Assembly: GCF_003028575.1 (NCBI RefSeq)
Contig: NZ_PYUD01000010.1
Location: 1-64,000 of the forward strand
From: Halomonas urumqiensis
GTDB lineage: Bacteria > Pseudomonadota > Gammaproteobacteria > Pseudomonadales > Halomonadaceae
Reading direction: 5' to 3'
Length of the DNA stretch: 64,000 nt
Position numbers and translations under genes: made by a program. Position 1 is the first letter of the stretch; each line of letters begins with the position of its first letter. The notes under the pieces are model-generated. The model was given only the letters and a program-made list of their open reading frames with translations. It did not search any database and had not been told where the DNA came from. Of this stretch, positions 8,673 through 19,515 are shown one piece after another.

Positions 8673-9833
8673 TCACTCCTTGATGGCAGGATCGGGATTG
8701 CGAGTATCGCCTTGGCGAGTCCGGAAGCGAGCGCCCAGGTGGCTGGTCATGGCGCGTTGGGTGACATGGCCACACACACGGCCTTCGTCGTCCACACAGG
8801 GCAGCCAGGTGGTGTCATGGGCGAACATCAGTGATGCGGCCTTGCGCAGGTCGTCATCGAGACCGATCACCGCCGGCACCGTCTGGAAGTGGTCGCGGCA
8901 ATAGCCCTTGGTGGTGCGTGCCAGCGAACGACTGATGATGCCGGCGGGCTGGCGGCGCTCGTTGACCATCAGGATCGAGTTCTGGTAGCCGAAGTCCTCG
9001 ATCTTGGCCAGGGCGGTTTCCAGTGTGTCGCCTGGGGTCACGGTAGCGATTTCGTCGGTGACGAGTTCGCGCACCTTGACCAGGTTGAGGCGCTTGAGCG
9101 CTCGGTCCTCGCCGAGGAAAGATTCGACGAAGCTGTTCTTCGGCGCGGCCAGCAGGTCGTCTGGGGTCGAGTACTGCACCAGCTTGCCTTCGCGGAACAC
9201 CGCCACGCGGTCGCCCATCTTGATGGCTTCGTCGATGTCATGGCTGACGAACATGATGGTCTTGTTGAGTGCCTGCTGCATCTTCAGGAATTCGTCCTGG
9301 ATCACCGCGCGGTTGATCGGGTCGATGGCGCCGAACGGCTCGTCCATCAGCATCACCGGCGGGTCGGCGGCCAGTGCCCGGGCCACGCCGATGCGCTGCT
9401 GCTGGCCACCGGAGAGCTCGCTCGGGTAGCGCTTGAGAAAGGCATCCGGGTCCATGGCGATCATCGCCATCAGCTCGCGGGCCCGTTCGCGGTACCTGGC
9501 CTTGTCCCAGCCGAGCAGCTTGGGCACCACCGTGATGTTCTCCTCGATGGTCATGTTCGGGAACAGGCCGATCTGCTGGATCACATAGCCGATGTTGCGG
9601 CGCAGGGTCTGGGTATCCATGCCGGTGGTGTCTTCACCGTTGATCAGTACCTTGCCGGAGGTCGGCTTCACGATCCGGTTGATCATCTTCAGGGTCGTGG
9701 TCTTGCCGCAGCCGGAGGGGCCGAGCAGGATGCAGATCTCTCCGGAGGGCACATCCATGCTGATATGATCGGCGGCGACCACGGGGCCCTTGGGGGTTTC
9801 GAAGACCTTGGTCAGGTTGTCGAGTCGAATCAT
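8673..9833 (-). CDS. Betaine-type ABC transporter ATP-binding protein with CBS domains
   Basis: 386 residues. Walker A GPSGCGKTT lies at residues 38-46, followed by the Q-loop VIQQIGLFPNMT, signature LSGGQQQR, Walker B VMLMDEPFGAIDP and switch FVSHDIDEA. After about residue 240 a pair of CBS domains follows (VTPGDTLETALAKI and VIGLDDDLRKAASLM). CBS domains in OpuA/OpuC ATPases sense ionic strength or cyclic dinucleotides and regulate osmolyte uptake, which supports an osmoprotectant role. The protein energises the two permeases encoded on either side of it. AAGGAAA precedes the ATG at a normal distance. Confidence 0.9.
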   Translation of the reverse strand: MIRLDNLTKVFETPKGPVVAADHISMDVPSGEICILLGPSGCGKTTTLKMINRIVKPTSGKVLINGEDTTGMDTQTLRRNIGYVIQQIGLFPNMTIEENITVVPKLLGWDKARYRERARELMAMIAMDPDAFLKRYPSELSGGQQQRIGVARALAADPPVMLMDEPFGAIDPINRAVIQDEFLKMQQALNKTIMFVSHDIDEAIKMGDRVAVFREGKLVQYSTPDDLLAAPKNSFVESFLGEDRALKRLNLVKVRELVTDEIATVTPGDTLETALAKIEDFGYQNSILMVNERRQPAGIISRSLARTTKGYCRDHFQTVPAVIGLDDDLRKAASLMFAHDTTWLPCVDDEGRVCGHVTQRAMTSHLGARFRTRQGDTRNPDPAIKE

Positions 9834-9888
9834 GTCGTTTCCTTGTCGGGGGCCGGAGGTGTCATGGACGAGGGGTATGGGCGAGGGG

Positions 9889-10554
9889 TCAGGTCGCCGC
9901 GGCTTCGCGTTCCATGCCCTTGGGCGTCAGACGCTTCTGAACGAACAGCAGGGTGTAGTCGACGATGATCGCCAGCAGGCTGACCGCCACGGCACCAACG
10001 ATCAGCTGGCGTGGGTCGGATTGAGAAATGCCTCGACTGATGAAGGTGCCAAGGCCGCCCGCGCCGATATAGGCGGCAATGGCCATCACGCCGATATTGA
10101 GCACTACGGCGGTGCGCACCCCGGCCATGATCACCGGCACGGCGAGGGGAATCTCGACCATCCGCAGGCGCTGGTTGGGGCTCATGCCGATGCCCCGCGC
10201 GGCCTCACGCAGTGCCGGGTTGACGTTGTTGATGGCGGTGTAGGTGTTGCGGATGATCGGTAGCTGGGAGTACAGCAGCACTGCAATCACCGCCGGTACG
10301 TAGCCGATACCATGGCCGAACACGGAAAGCACCGGGATCATGATGCCGAACAGCGCGATGGAGGGAATGGTGACGATGATCGAGGCCACGTAGAGCACCA
10401 GACGGGCCACGCGTTCGTTCTTAGTGATGGCGATACCGATGGGTACGCCGGTCAGTGTGGCGATTCCCACGGCAACCCCGACCAGCGCGATATGTTCGAA
10501 GGTTCGGCTGACCAGCAGGTCGAGGTTATCCAGTGCGTATTGAATCAGTTCCAA
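9889..10554 (-). CDS. Betaine-type ABC transporter permease (first)
   Basis: 221 residues and strongly hydrophobic. The EAA motif region LREAARGIGMSPNQRLRMVEIP and the IAAYIGAGGLGTFISRGI segment match OpuCB-like permeases. The start codon appears to be TTG at 10554, preceded by AGGAG at about 7 bases; no ATG in register is nearby. It is the first gene of the four-gene importer operon. The upstream gap of about 230 bp to the deacetylase-like gene contains an AT-rich stretch near 10690-10745 that probably holds the operon promoter, although I cannot point to convincing -35 and -10 boxes. Confidence 0.86.
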   Translation of the reverse strand: MELIQYALDNLDLLVSRTFEHIALVGVAVGIATLTGVPIGIAITKNERVARLVLYVASIIVTIPSIALFGIMIPVLSVFGHGIGYVPAVIAVLLYSQLPIIRNTYTAINNVNPALREAARGIGMSPNQRLRMVEIPLAVPVIMAGVRTAVVLNIGVMAIAAYIGAGGLGTFISRGISQSDPRQLIVGAVAVSLLAIIVDYTLLFVQKRLTPKGMEREAAAT

Positions 10555-10785
10555 GTCGAGTCTCCTCTACAGCGCGGCACAGCCGGGCGCCGAGTCGTGA
10601 CCGCCCCTGGCGATGGGCACGCCCCTGCCACCCTGGTGGTGGGCGCTTACGTGTGGCGATTCGCCACAGGGGAATGACGTGATACTAGCAAAGTCCCTCA
10701 TCTATATCGTTTGTTAATGAATGACGATACTCAATGAGTAGAATTGATGTTGGTGATGCTTGCCTCGTGAGCGCGGCAACGCGGG

Positions 10786-11898
10786 TCATCGAGAATCCAG
10801 GGCCGGGTCGATGAAGGCGGGGCGGTGAAAGTCGGCGGCCGCGGCCACCTCGGCGATGCCGATGCTGCCGGGCTCGGCCAGCTTGCCCCCGGCAAGCACC
10901 TGCAGCACGGTGCGCACGCCGCGTGACAGCGAGATCAGGTTGTAGCCACCCTCCAGCACGAACACCAGCTTGCCATTGCAATACTGGCGGGCGAGGGCTT
11001 GCAGGATGGAGGTCATGGCGGCGAAGCCCTCGTAGGAGACGTTCAGGGCGAGGTCGTGTGCGTGGGGGTCGAAGCCCGCCGATACCAGGATCAGGTCCGG
11101 CTGAAACCAGGCGGTCGCCGGGACCAGAATCTCGCGGAAGGCCTTGAGATAGGCAGCGTCACCAGCATCGGCGGGCAACGGGACATTGACGATGGTGCCA
11201 TCACCAAGCCCCGCACCGATGTCCTCGATACGCCCGCTGCCGGGGTAGAAGGGCGCCCCGCGGTGAATATCGAACAGCAGCACGTCGGGGTCTGCCCAGA
11301 AGATGTCCTGGGTGCCGTTGCCGTGGTGGGCGTCCCAGTCGACGATCATTACCCTTTGGCAGCCAAGGGCGGCCTGGGCATGGGCGGCGGCTACCGCCAC
11401 GTTATTGAACAGACAGAAGCCTCGCGCCCGCACCGGCTCGGCATGATGGCCGGGGGGGCGAATGATCGCGAAGGCACTCTCGCAGCGCTCTGCCACCACC
11501 GCCTCGACGGCGGCCATGGCGGTGCCCGCGGCCACCTCGGCGGCCTCGACGCTGCCCGGCGACACGGCGGTGGTATCGTCATCGAGCCAAGCGCTCTGGC
11601 CGCGCAGTTTCATGACCTGGTCGAGGTAGGCGCTGGTATGAACCCGGGCAAGCTGTTCATGGCTTGCGACCCGGCCGGTGTCGAACTTAAGCCCCGGGAC
11701 TGGCTCCAGGTCGAGCTGATGGCGAATGGCCGTCAAGCGGCCCGGGTGTTCGGGATACTTCCAAGGCACCTGCATCTCGGAGAGTAGCTGGCGAATGCGC
11801 TTGTCCATTCGCCCGGGCAGGAAGGCGGCATCGATATCCGGCTGGTGCGCCAGCATCCGTTCGTCGTAGAAGGCAATCACGCTGTTGCGTTCGGCCAC
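10786..11898 (-). CDS. Histone-deacetylase/acetylpolyamine-amidohydrolase family protein
   Basis: 370 residues. Zinc-dependent deacetylase motifs are complete: RPPGHHAE with the tandem histidines, FNNVAVAAAHA, DWDAHHGNGTQD with the zinc-binding Asp and His, SAGFDPHAHD with another Asp, and the catalytic LEGGYN near the C-terminus. Bacterial members deacetylate polyamines, small molecules or sometimes proteins. GTG at 11898 is used as the start, with GGGAG about 8 bases upstream; no better ATG exists. It lies on the same strand as the betaine importer, 231 bp upstream of it, so cotranscription is possible but not shown. The substrate is not identifiable. Confidence 0.88.
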   Translation of the reverse strand: MAERNSVIAFYDERMLAHQPDIDAAFLPGRMDKRIRQLLSEMQVPWKYPEHPGRLTAIRHQLDLEPVPGLKFDTGRVASHEQLARVHTSAYLDQVMKLRGQSAWLDDDTTAVSPGSVEAAEVAAGTAMAAVEAVVAERCESAFAIIRPPGHHAEPVRARGFCLFNNVAVAAAHAQAALGCQRVMIVDWDAHHGNGTQDIFWADPDVLLFDIHRGAPFYPGSGRIEDIGAGLGDGTIVNVPLPADAGDAAYLKAFREILVPATAWFQPDLILVSAGFDPHAHDLALNVSYEGFAAMTSILQALARQYCNGKLVFVLEGGYNLISLSRGVRTVLQVLAGGKLAEPGSIGIAEVAAAADFHRPAFIDPALDSR

Positions 11899-11953
11899 CT
11901 GGGGACTCCCTTGTCCATTATTCGAGTTTGCCGCGTAGGCGGCACCTGGCTAA

Positions 11954-12095
11954 GGAAACGCAGCACAAATGCCTGTACGAGCGAATCGCTGCGTTGCGCG
12001 GTGCTCGGTATCCTCACATATACCCCATATGCTCCGGTCCCTGTGCTCCGTGCGCCTTGCGCTTCATCTCGCTCGACAATTTGTTCAGCGTTTCC
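11954..12095. repeat. 142-bp imperfect palindromic element, ERIC-like in design
   Basis: The left edge GGAAACGCAGCACAAAT and the right edge read on the other strand, GGAAACGCTGAACAAAT, match at 15 of 17 positions. The arms continue to pair less perfectly towards a centre near 12025 containing ATATACCCCATAT. The element fills the gap between two minus-strand genes. Its size and architecture resemble an intergenic repeat such as ERIC or a small non-autonomous element. Only one copy is visible in this window, so repeat status is an inference. Confidence 0.55.
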
Positions 12096-12151
12096 CAAAC
12101 AGCATAGCCGTTGAAAGAGGAAGGCGGCATGGCGTGGGGGCGTCGAACGCG

Positions 12152-13051
12152 TCAATCGTCCAGGCAGTCGGGCAGGGCATCGCGCAATGAGCGCGGCGCT
12201 AGCCCCAGGTCGGCGAAGGTGCCGACACCGTCACCGACCTGATTTTCGTCGCGCATCAGGATGACTTGATCGCGGGTCAGCGGGGCATCGGGCAACGGGG
12301 AGAGCAGGCTTGCCAACGTTCTCCAGACCCAGAAGGGCACCGTCAGCAGGCGCCGCTGGCGCTGACGGTACGCCATTACCAGCTCGACGATTTCGCGGTA
12401 GCTCATCACCTCTGGCCCACCCAGTTCGAACAGCCGACGCGGCTGCTCGGGGCCGGCCAGCAAACGTGCGGCGGCGCGCGCCACGTCGATGACATGTACA
12501 GGTTGCAGGCGCGTCTCGCCGCGCCCGAACAATGGCACCACGGGCAATCGGGTCAGCGTATCGAGTGCGGCGAGAAAGGCGTCGTCGCGGCCGAACAGTA
12601 CGCTCGGGCGCAGGAGGGTGGCGCGCGGCATGGCGTCGAGCACCGCTTCCTCGCCCCTGGCTCGGGCTCGCACATAGGCCGAGGGTGAGTCGTTGCTGGC
12701 GCCGATGCCGGAGACATGCACCAGGCGTTCGATGCCTGCCTCGCGGGCGAGCATCGCGAGCCGTCCGGCCCCCTCGACGTGTATCTCCTCGAACCCGGTG
12801 GTTGACGTCTCGCGGTAGAGGCTCACGGCATTGAGTACCGCGTCGGCATCTTCAAGCACCATGGCGACATCGGCGTCGGAGCGAATGTCGGCGATGGCCA
12901 TTTCCAGTTGATCGCTTTCCAGTGCCCATGCCGGGGGCGTGGGAGCGCGGGCTACCAGGCGCACGAGGTGGCCCGATTCCACCAGTTCACGGACGATCTC
13001 GCGGCCCAGGAATCCGGTACCGCCGAATACGGTGATGCGGGCTTGTGGCAT
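12152..13051 (-). CDS. NAD(P)-binding NDUFA9/epimerase-like (atypical SDR) protein
   Basis: 299 residues. The N-terminal Rossmann motif is VFGGTGFLGREIV (GGxGxxG type). Further landmarks are VLNAVSLY, LVHVSGIGAS, an RPSVLFGRDD segment and a C-terminal part typical of the complex-I NDUFA9-like group of atypical short-chain dehydrogenases. The ATG at 13051 is used, with GGGAGA upstream; the open frame extends 40 codons further but without homology. The catalytic YxxxK is not evident, as is common in this group, so it may bind rather than turn over NAD(P)H. It is divergent from the Rrf2-suf operon across a 315-bp shared regulatory region. Confidence 0.8.
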   Translation of the reverse strand: MPQARITVFGGTGFLGREIVRELVESGHLVRLVARAPTPPAWALESDQLEMAIADIRSDADVAMVLEDADAVLNAVSLYRETSTTGFEEIHVEGAGRLAMLAREAGIERLVHVSGIGASNDSPSAYVRARARGEEAVLDAMPRATLLRPSVLFGRDDAFLAALDTLTRLPVVPLFGRGETRLQPVHVIDVARAAARLLAGPEQPRRLFELGGPEVMSYREIVELVMAYRQRQRRLLTVPFWVWRTLASLLSPLPDAPLTRDQVILMRDENQVGDGVGTFADLGLAPRSLRDALPDCLDD

Positions 13052-13120
13052 CGGATCTCCCGGTTGCGCGTGTTTCGCCATATCGTGCCAGCGGATGGGC
13101 GTGGCGTCATGCATTCCATC

Positions 13121-13139
13121 AATGAGAATGATTGTCGTT
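13121..13139 (+). promoter_or_regulatory. Fur-box-like inverted repeat
   Basis: AATGAGAAT-G-ATTGTCGTT is a 9-1-9 inverted repeat with 7 of 9 pairs and resembles the Fur consensus. It lies 70 bp upstream of the NDUFA9-like gene and about 230 bp upstream of the Rrf2 gene, so iron could influence either direction. Confidence 0.5.
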
Positions 13140-13219
13140 TTTGATGTGAATGGCAGTGAACGTGCCGGCATCCTGCTGTTTCATGGCGGGAACATTCACT
13201 CGGGCTTCACATCGAATTG

Positions 13220-13244
13220 ATACAGGACTAAAATGGTCCGCAAT
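13220..13244 (+). promoter_or_regulatory. IscR/Rrf2 type-1 operator
   Basis: The 25-bp sequence starts ATACAGGACT and ends GGTCCGCAAT. It matches the E. coli IscR type-1 consensus at about 20 of 25 positions, including GACT, the A-rich centre and GTC. It lies 123 bp upstream of the Rrf2 gene. The regulator probably represses its own operon in its cluster-bound form. Confidence 0.7.
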
Positions 13245-13366
13245 TGACGTATCGAGCTCGTCACGCAACAAGCCGCCGCACATCTCGTGCCGCGCGAAAA
13301 CGAGCCATGTTGAGATCAAGATTTTGATTTTCAACGGTTTGTGACTCAGTACCCTGGAGGGTCGGC

Positions 13367-13831
13367 ATGCTCAAGCTTTCACGGTTGACCGATTACGCCG
13401 CCGTGGTGATGGCGCAAATCGCGCGTCATCCCGAGCATCCCCACGCGGCCACCGAGCTTGCCGAAGCCGTGCAATTGCCGCACCCCACGGTGTCCAAGAC
13501 ATTGAAGATGCTGGTCAAGGCGGGGCTTCTCGAGTCGCGGCGCGGCGCCCAGGGTGGTTATTCGCTGGCCCGTCCGGCCTCGCGCATCACCGCCATCGAT
13601 ATCATCACCGCCATCGAAGGGCCGGTGGCGATGACCGAGTGCAGTCATGCCGAGGGCGACTGCGACCTGGCGGCGACCTGTGGCGTGGCGGACAACTGGC
13701 AGCGTGTGTCGCTGGGGGTTCGCACTCTGCTCGACAGCGTGACGCTTGCGCACCTGGCGGATACCTCGCCCATCAAGCTGCCGGTACAGCTACCCATTCA
13801 GAGCGTGAGCCTGGCCGCCGATACGGCGTGA
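13367..13831 (+). CDS. Rrf2-family Fe-S cluster-responsive regulator of the suf operon
   Basis: 154 residues. An N-terminal winged helix (MLKLSRLTDYAAVVMAQIA, LPHPTVSKTLKMLVKAGLLE, RGAQGGYSLARP) is followed by the cysteine cluster Cys92, Cys99 and Cys105 in TECSHAEGDCDLAATCG. IscR uses 92/98/104 to hold a [2Fe-2S] cluster, so this is an IscR/SufR-like sensor. It is the first gene of the suf operon, 83 bp ahead of sufB, and has an IscR-type operator upstream, which suggests autoregulation by cluster availability. GGAGG precedes the ATG. It matches the group annotated as SUF-system Fe-S assembly regulator. Confidence 0.92.
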   Translation: MLKLSRLTDYAAVVMAQIARHPEHPHAATELAEAVQLPHPTVSKTLKMLVKAGLLESRRGAQGGYSLARPASRITAIDIITAIEGPVAMTECSHAEGDCDLAATCGVADNWQRVSLGVRTLLDSVTLAHLADTSPIKLPVQLPIQSVSLAADTA

Positions 13832-13914
13832 GCCGCGCGTTGCGCACCCACGAATCAACATTATCCCGGCGAGCGTGACGTTCGCCAGCCCAACCGCCCG
13901 GGAGGGGAGACATC

Positions 13915-15357
<1,443 letters not shown>

Positions 15358-15443
15358 GCAAACGGCTGCGCGTCTTTCGCTTGCAGTGGATAAATGTTTA
15401 ACGAGTCGCCCAGGCGGCTCGCCAGAATCGAAAGGTATTCAAC

Positions 15444-16192
<749 letters not shown>

Positions 16193-16196
<4 letters not shown>

Positions 16197-17560
16197 GTGA
16201 TGTGCAAAGCGACGTGACGCGCTTTCTCGAGCGGCTCGCCGAGCGCCGTGCCGAGCGCGCCGCCAACGGCCCCGAGCCGACCTGGATCGCCGCCCGCCGG
16301 CAGGCGGGAGCGGCACGCTTCGAGGCGCTCGGGTTTCCGACCCGGCGCGACGAAGCGTGGAAATACACCGACGTGCGCGCCATTGCGCGTGGCGAGTTCG
16401 GGCTGGCGCAGGACGCCGAGTTCTCCAAGGCCTCCGCGGCGGCGTTGACGCTGCCCATTGATGCGCACCGGCTGACCTTCGTCGATGGCGTGTTCGCCCC
16501 GGCCCTGTCGCAGCTCGATGACCTGCCGACGGGAGTTCACCTGTTGCCGCTGTCACAGGCGCTTGCCGAGAACCACGAAGCCGTGGGTGGCCCGCTTGGC
16601 CGGCTCACCGGCGTCGAATTCTCGCCGTTCTCGGCGCTCAACACGGCCTTCATGGAAGAGGGCGCGGTGCTGCGCCTGGCGCCTGGCTGCGTGGTGGAAA
16701 AGCCGATCATCCTGCAGTTTCTTTCCAGGAACGGATCGCAGCCGGTGATGAGTCACCCGCGCATCCTGATCGAGGCCGGCGGGCGCAGCGAGGCCCGTGT
16801 GATCGAGCATCATGTCGGCGAGCAGGAGGCTGCCAACTTCACCAACCTGGTGGAGGAGATCATGCTCGACCGAGGCGCCATTCTGACCCACTACAAGTTG
16901 CAGGAAGCGCCGATTGCGGACCTGCACGTGGCCAGCATTCACGTCGAGCAGGCTCGCGATGCGCACTACACCTCGTTCAACCTGAACCTGGGGGGCGGGC
17001 TTGTGCGCAACGACCTGATCAGCGAGCTCAACGGCCAGGGTGCCACCGCCAACTTCTACGGTCTGTTCTACGGCCAGGGGCGCCAGCACGTCGACAATCA
17101 TACCCTGGCCAACCACAACGCACCGCTGACGTTCTCCAACGAGAACTACAAGGGCATCCTCGACGACCGTGCCCATGGCGTGTTCAACGGCAAGGTGGTG
17201 GTCAAGCGCGATAGCCAGAAGATCGAAGGCTACCAGAGCAACGCCAACCTGCTGCTCTCCGATCGCGCCGAGATCGATGCCAAGCCGGAACTCGAGATCT
17301 ATGCCGATGACGTGAAGTGTTCCCACGGCACCACGACTGGACAGCTCGACGCCGATGCCGTCTTTGCGCTGCGTACGCGCGGCATCGACGAGCAGACCGC
17401 CCGTGGCCTTCTGACACTGGCGTTTGCCGGCGAGGTGCTGGAAGAGGTCGACCTCGATGCCATCGCCGAGCGGGTCGAGCTCGCCGTGGCGGGCAAGTTG
17501 CCGGAGCGCTTCAACCTGGCCGGACTCGTCGAGGCCGCCGTCGCCTTGGGCGATGAATAA
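16193..17560 (+). CDS. sufD: Fe-S cluster assembly protein SufD
   Basis: 455 residues. The N-terminal helical part contains FPTRRDEAWKYTD, characteristic of SufD, and is followed by the right-handed beta-helix core. The C-terminus carries KIEGYQSNANLLLSDRAEID and KCSHGTTTGQLDADAVFALRTRG, with the conserved Cys-His used at the SufB-SufD interface. It partners SufB in the scaffold complex and is needed for iron acquisition. The ATG overlaps sufC by 4 bp; sufS follows after 16 bp. Confidence 0.95.
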
Positions 17561-17576
17561 GCGTGAGGAGACCATC

Positions 17577-18848
17577 ATGAGCGAGCTTGCCAGCGACCTG
17601 CCACGGGCAGGTACCTCTCAACCCCCGGTCCTGGACGTGGCCGCGATTCGTGCGGACTTCCCGATCCTTGCGCGGCAGGTGCATGGCAAGCCGCTGGTCT
17701 ATCTCGACAATGCCGCGACCAGTCAGACCCCGCGCCAGGTGATAGCCGCCTTCGATGATTACTATTCGCGGCTCAATGCCAACATTCATCGCGGGCTTCA
17801 TACCCTGGCGGACGAGGCAACAGCCGCCTTCGAGGGTACCCGCGAGACGGTGCGCGGCTTCCTGAATGCCGGCGCATCTCGCGAAATCATCTTTACCCGT
17901 GGCACCACCGAAGCGATCAATCTGGTGGCCAACAGTTGGGGCAGGGCCAACCTTCGCCCGGGCGATGAGGTGTTGATCTCGCGCCTCGAGCATCACTCCA
18001 ATATCGTGCCCTGGCAGCTATTGGCCCAGGAGATTGGCTTTACCATCAAGGTGATTCCGGTCGATGAGCGTGGAGTGCTGGATCAGGCGGCTTATCGGGC
18101 ACTGTTCACCGAGCGTACCCGGCTGGTGGCGGTCAACCATGTCTCGAATGCCTTCGGCACGGTCAATCCGGTGCGCGAGATGGCTAGCATCGCCCACCAG
18201 CATGGTGCGCTGATCCTGGTGGATGGTGCCCAGGCCACACCACACCAGCGTGTCGATGTGCATGACATCGATGCCGACTTTTATGCCTTTTCGGGTCACA
18301 AGGTCTATGGGCCAACGGGTGTGGGGGTGCTATACGGCAAGGCGGCGCTGCTCGAGGCAATGCCGCCGTGGCAGGGTGGCGGCGAGATGATTCGCACGGT
18401 GTCCTTCGAGGCCGGTACCACCTTCGCGGAGATCCCCCACAAGTTCGAAGCCGGCACGCCGGCGATCGCCGAGGTGGTGGCGCTTGGCAAGGCGCTCGAG
18501 TGGATATCCGGTGTGGGGCTCGATGCCATCGGTGCCTGGGAAGCGCGTTTGCTTGCCCATGCCACCGCCCGGGTGTCGCGTATCGATGGCCTGCGCATTC
18601 TCGGCACTGCCCCCGACAAGGCTGGCGTGCTGTCGTTCGTGGTCGATGGCGCCCACGCCCAGGACATCGGCCTTCTGATCGACCAGCTCGGCGTGGCGAT
18701 TCGCACCGGCCACCACTGCGCCCAGCCACTGCTGGCGCAATTTGGCCTGGACGCTACCTGTCGCGCGTCGTTTGCCGCCTACAACACCTTCGAAGAGATC
18801 GACGTGTTTGCCGAGGCATTGCAACGCGTCATCGACATGGTTCGCTGA
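17577..18848 (+). CDS. sufS: Cysteine desulfurase SufS
   Basis: 423 residues, a group II class V aminotransferase-fold enzyme. The PLP lysine is Lys242 in AFSGHKVYGPTG and the sulfur-carrying cysteine is Cys381 in RTGHHCAQPLL. Other PLP-site landmarks are YLDNAATSQTP and LEHHSNIVPWQ. It removes sulfur from cysteine to feed SufBCD. The ATG at 17577 has GAGGAG just upstream; the frame is open earlier only because it overlaps the sufD end. No sufE or sufU sulfur-acceptor gene lies in the window, so the acceptor must be elsewhere. Its stop overlaps the sufT ATG. Confidence 0.95.
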   Translation: MSELASDLPRAGTSQPPVLDVAAIRADFPILARQVHGKPLVYLDNAATSQTPRQVIAAFDDYYSRLNANIHRGLHTLADEATAAFEGTRETVRGFLNAGASREIIFTRGTTEAINLVANSWGRANLRPGDEVLISRLEHHSNIVPWQLLAQEIGFTIKVIPVDERGVLDQAAYRALFTERTRLVAVNHVSNAFGTVNPVREMASIAHQHGALILVDGAQATPHQRVDVHDIDADFYAFSGHKVYGPTGVGVLYGKAALLEAMPPWQGGGEMIRTVSFEAGTTFAEIPHKFEAGTPAIAEVVALGKALEWISGVGLDAIGAWEARLLAHATARVSRIDGLRILGTAPDKAGVLSFVVDGAHAQDIGLLIDQLGVAIRTGHHCAQPLLAQFGLDATCRASFAAYNTFEEIDVFAEALQRVIDMVR

Positions 18849-19420
18849 TGAGTGATATCGAGCAGATAGAAAGTCTCCACAAGGGCCAGACGTTGCCGCT
18901 GCAGCGCGATGTGGCGGCTATCTCCATCCCCTTCGGCAAGACCATCACGCTTGCCGAGGACAGCGAGGTCAGCGTGATGCAAGCCAAGGGCAGCACGGTC
19001 AGCGTTGCCCATGAGGGGCGGCTATATCTGATCGAGGGTGCCAACCTCGACGCCCTGGGGCTCGAGGCATTGCCGCGCCCGACACTGCCGGAAGACGCCA
19101 GTGATGACGACATCGAGGCGTTCGTTTGGGATCAGTTACGCACCTGCTTCGACCCCGAGATACCGGTCAATATCGTCGATCTTGGCCTGGTCTATGGCTG
19201 CCGTATCGAACGCTTGCTCACTGGTGAGCGCATCGTCACCATCCGCATGACGCTGACCGCGCCTGGGTGCGGGATGGGCGATGTGATTGCCGCCGATGCC
19301 CGCAACAAGATCCTTGGCGCACCGCAGATCAGCCAGGTACACACCGATATCGTCTTCGACCCGCCCTGGAGCCGTGAGATGATGAGCGATGAGGCCAAGC
19401 TCGAACTCGGTATGTTCTGA
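18848..19420 (+). CDS. sufT: Putative Fe-S maturation factor SufT (DUF59/MIP18 family)
   Basis: 190 residues. An N-terminal region of about 75 residues (IPFGKTITLAEDSEVSVMQ) precedes a MIP18/DUF59 domain with FDPEIPVNIVDLGLVYG and the conserved cysteine in TLTAPGCGMGDVIAADA. SufT proteins assist transfer or maturation of Fe-S proteins, especially under high demand. The ATG at 18848 overlaps the sufS stop (TGATG), making this the last gene of the operon. No terminator hairpin is obvious in the following 95 bp. Confidence 0.9.
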   Translation: MSDIEQIESLHKGQTLPLQRDVAAISIPFGKTITLAEDSEVSVMQAKGSTVSVAHEGRLYLIEGANLDALGLEALPRPTLPEDASDDDIEAFVWDQLRTCFDPEIPVNIVDLGLVYGCRIERLLTGERIVTIRMTLTAPGCGMGDVIAADARNKILGAPQISQVHTDIVFDPPWSREMMSDEAKLELGMF

Positions 19421-19515
19421 GTGAATGGTCCATGTCGCGTTGGCGTGACCTCGCGTGGGCTTGATGGTGGGCAGCAGGTTTCCCGTTCGGCATCTTTTCA
19501 TGGGTGAGGGTGTCA

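Larger units (their letters stand above)
13052..13366. other. Divergent regulatory gap between the NDUFA9-like gene and the suf operon
   Basis: No credible gene was found. The stretch carries a Fur-like box near 13121 and an IscR-type operator near 13220, both described separately, plus AT-rich sequence near 13300-13340. The short frames present have no ribosome site or recognisable protein features. Confidence 0.6.

Noticed and set aside
11877..12155. 92-residue minus-strand frame across the palindromic element
   Set aside because: It is produced by the palindrome and has no ribosome site or homology; similar frames arise from such repeats.
13119..13334. 71-residue minus-strand frame in the suf control region
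   Set aside because: It lies across the Fur-like box and the IscR-type operator and lacks a ribosome site.
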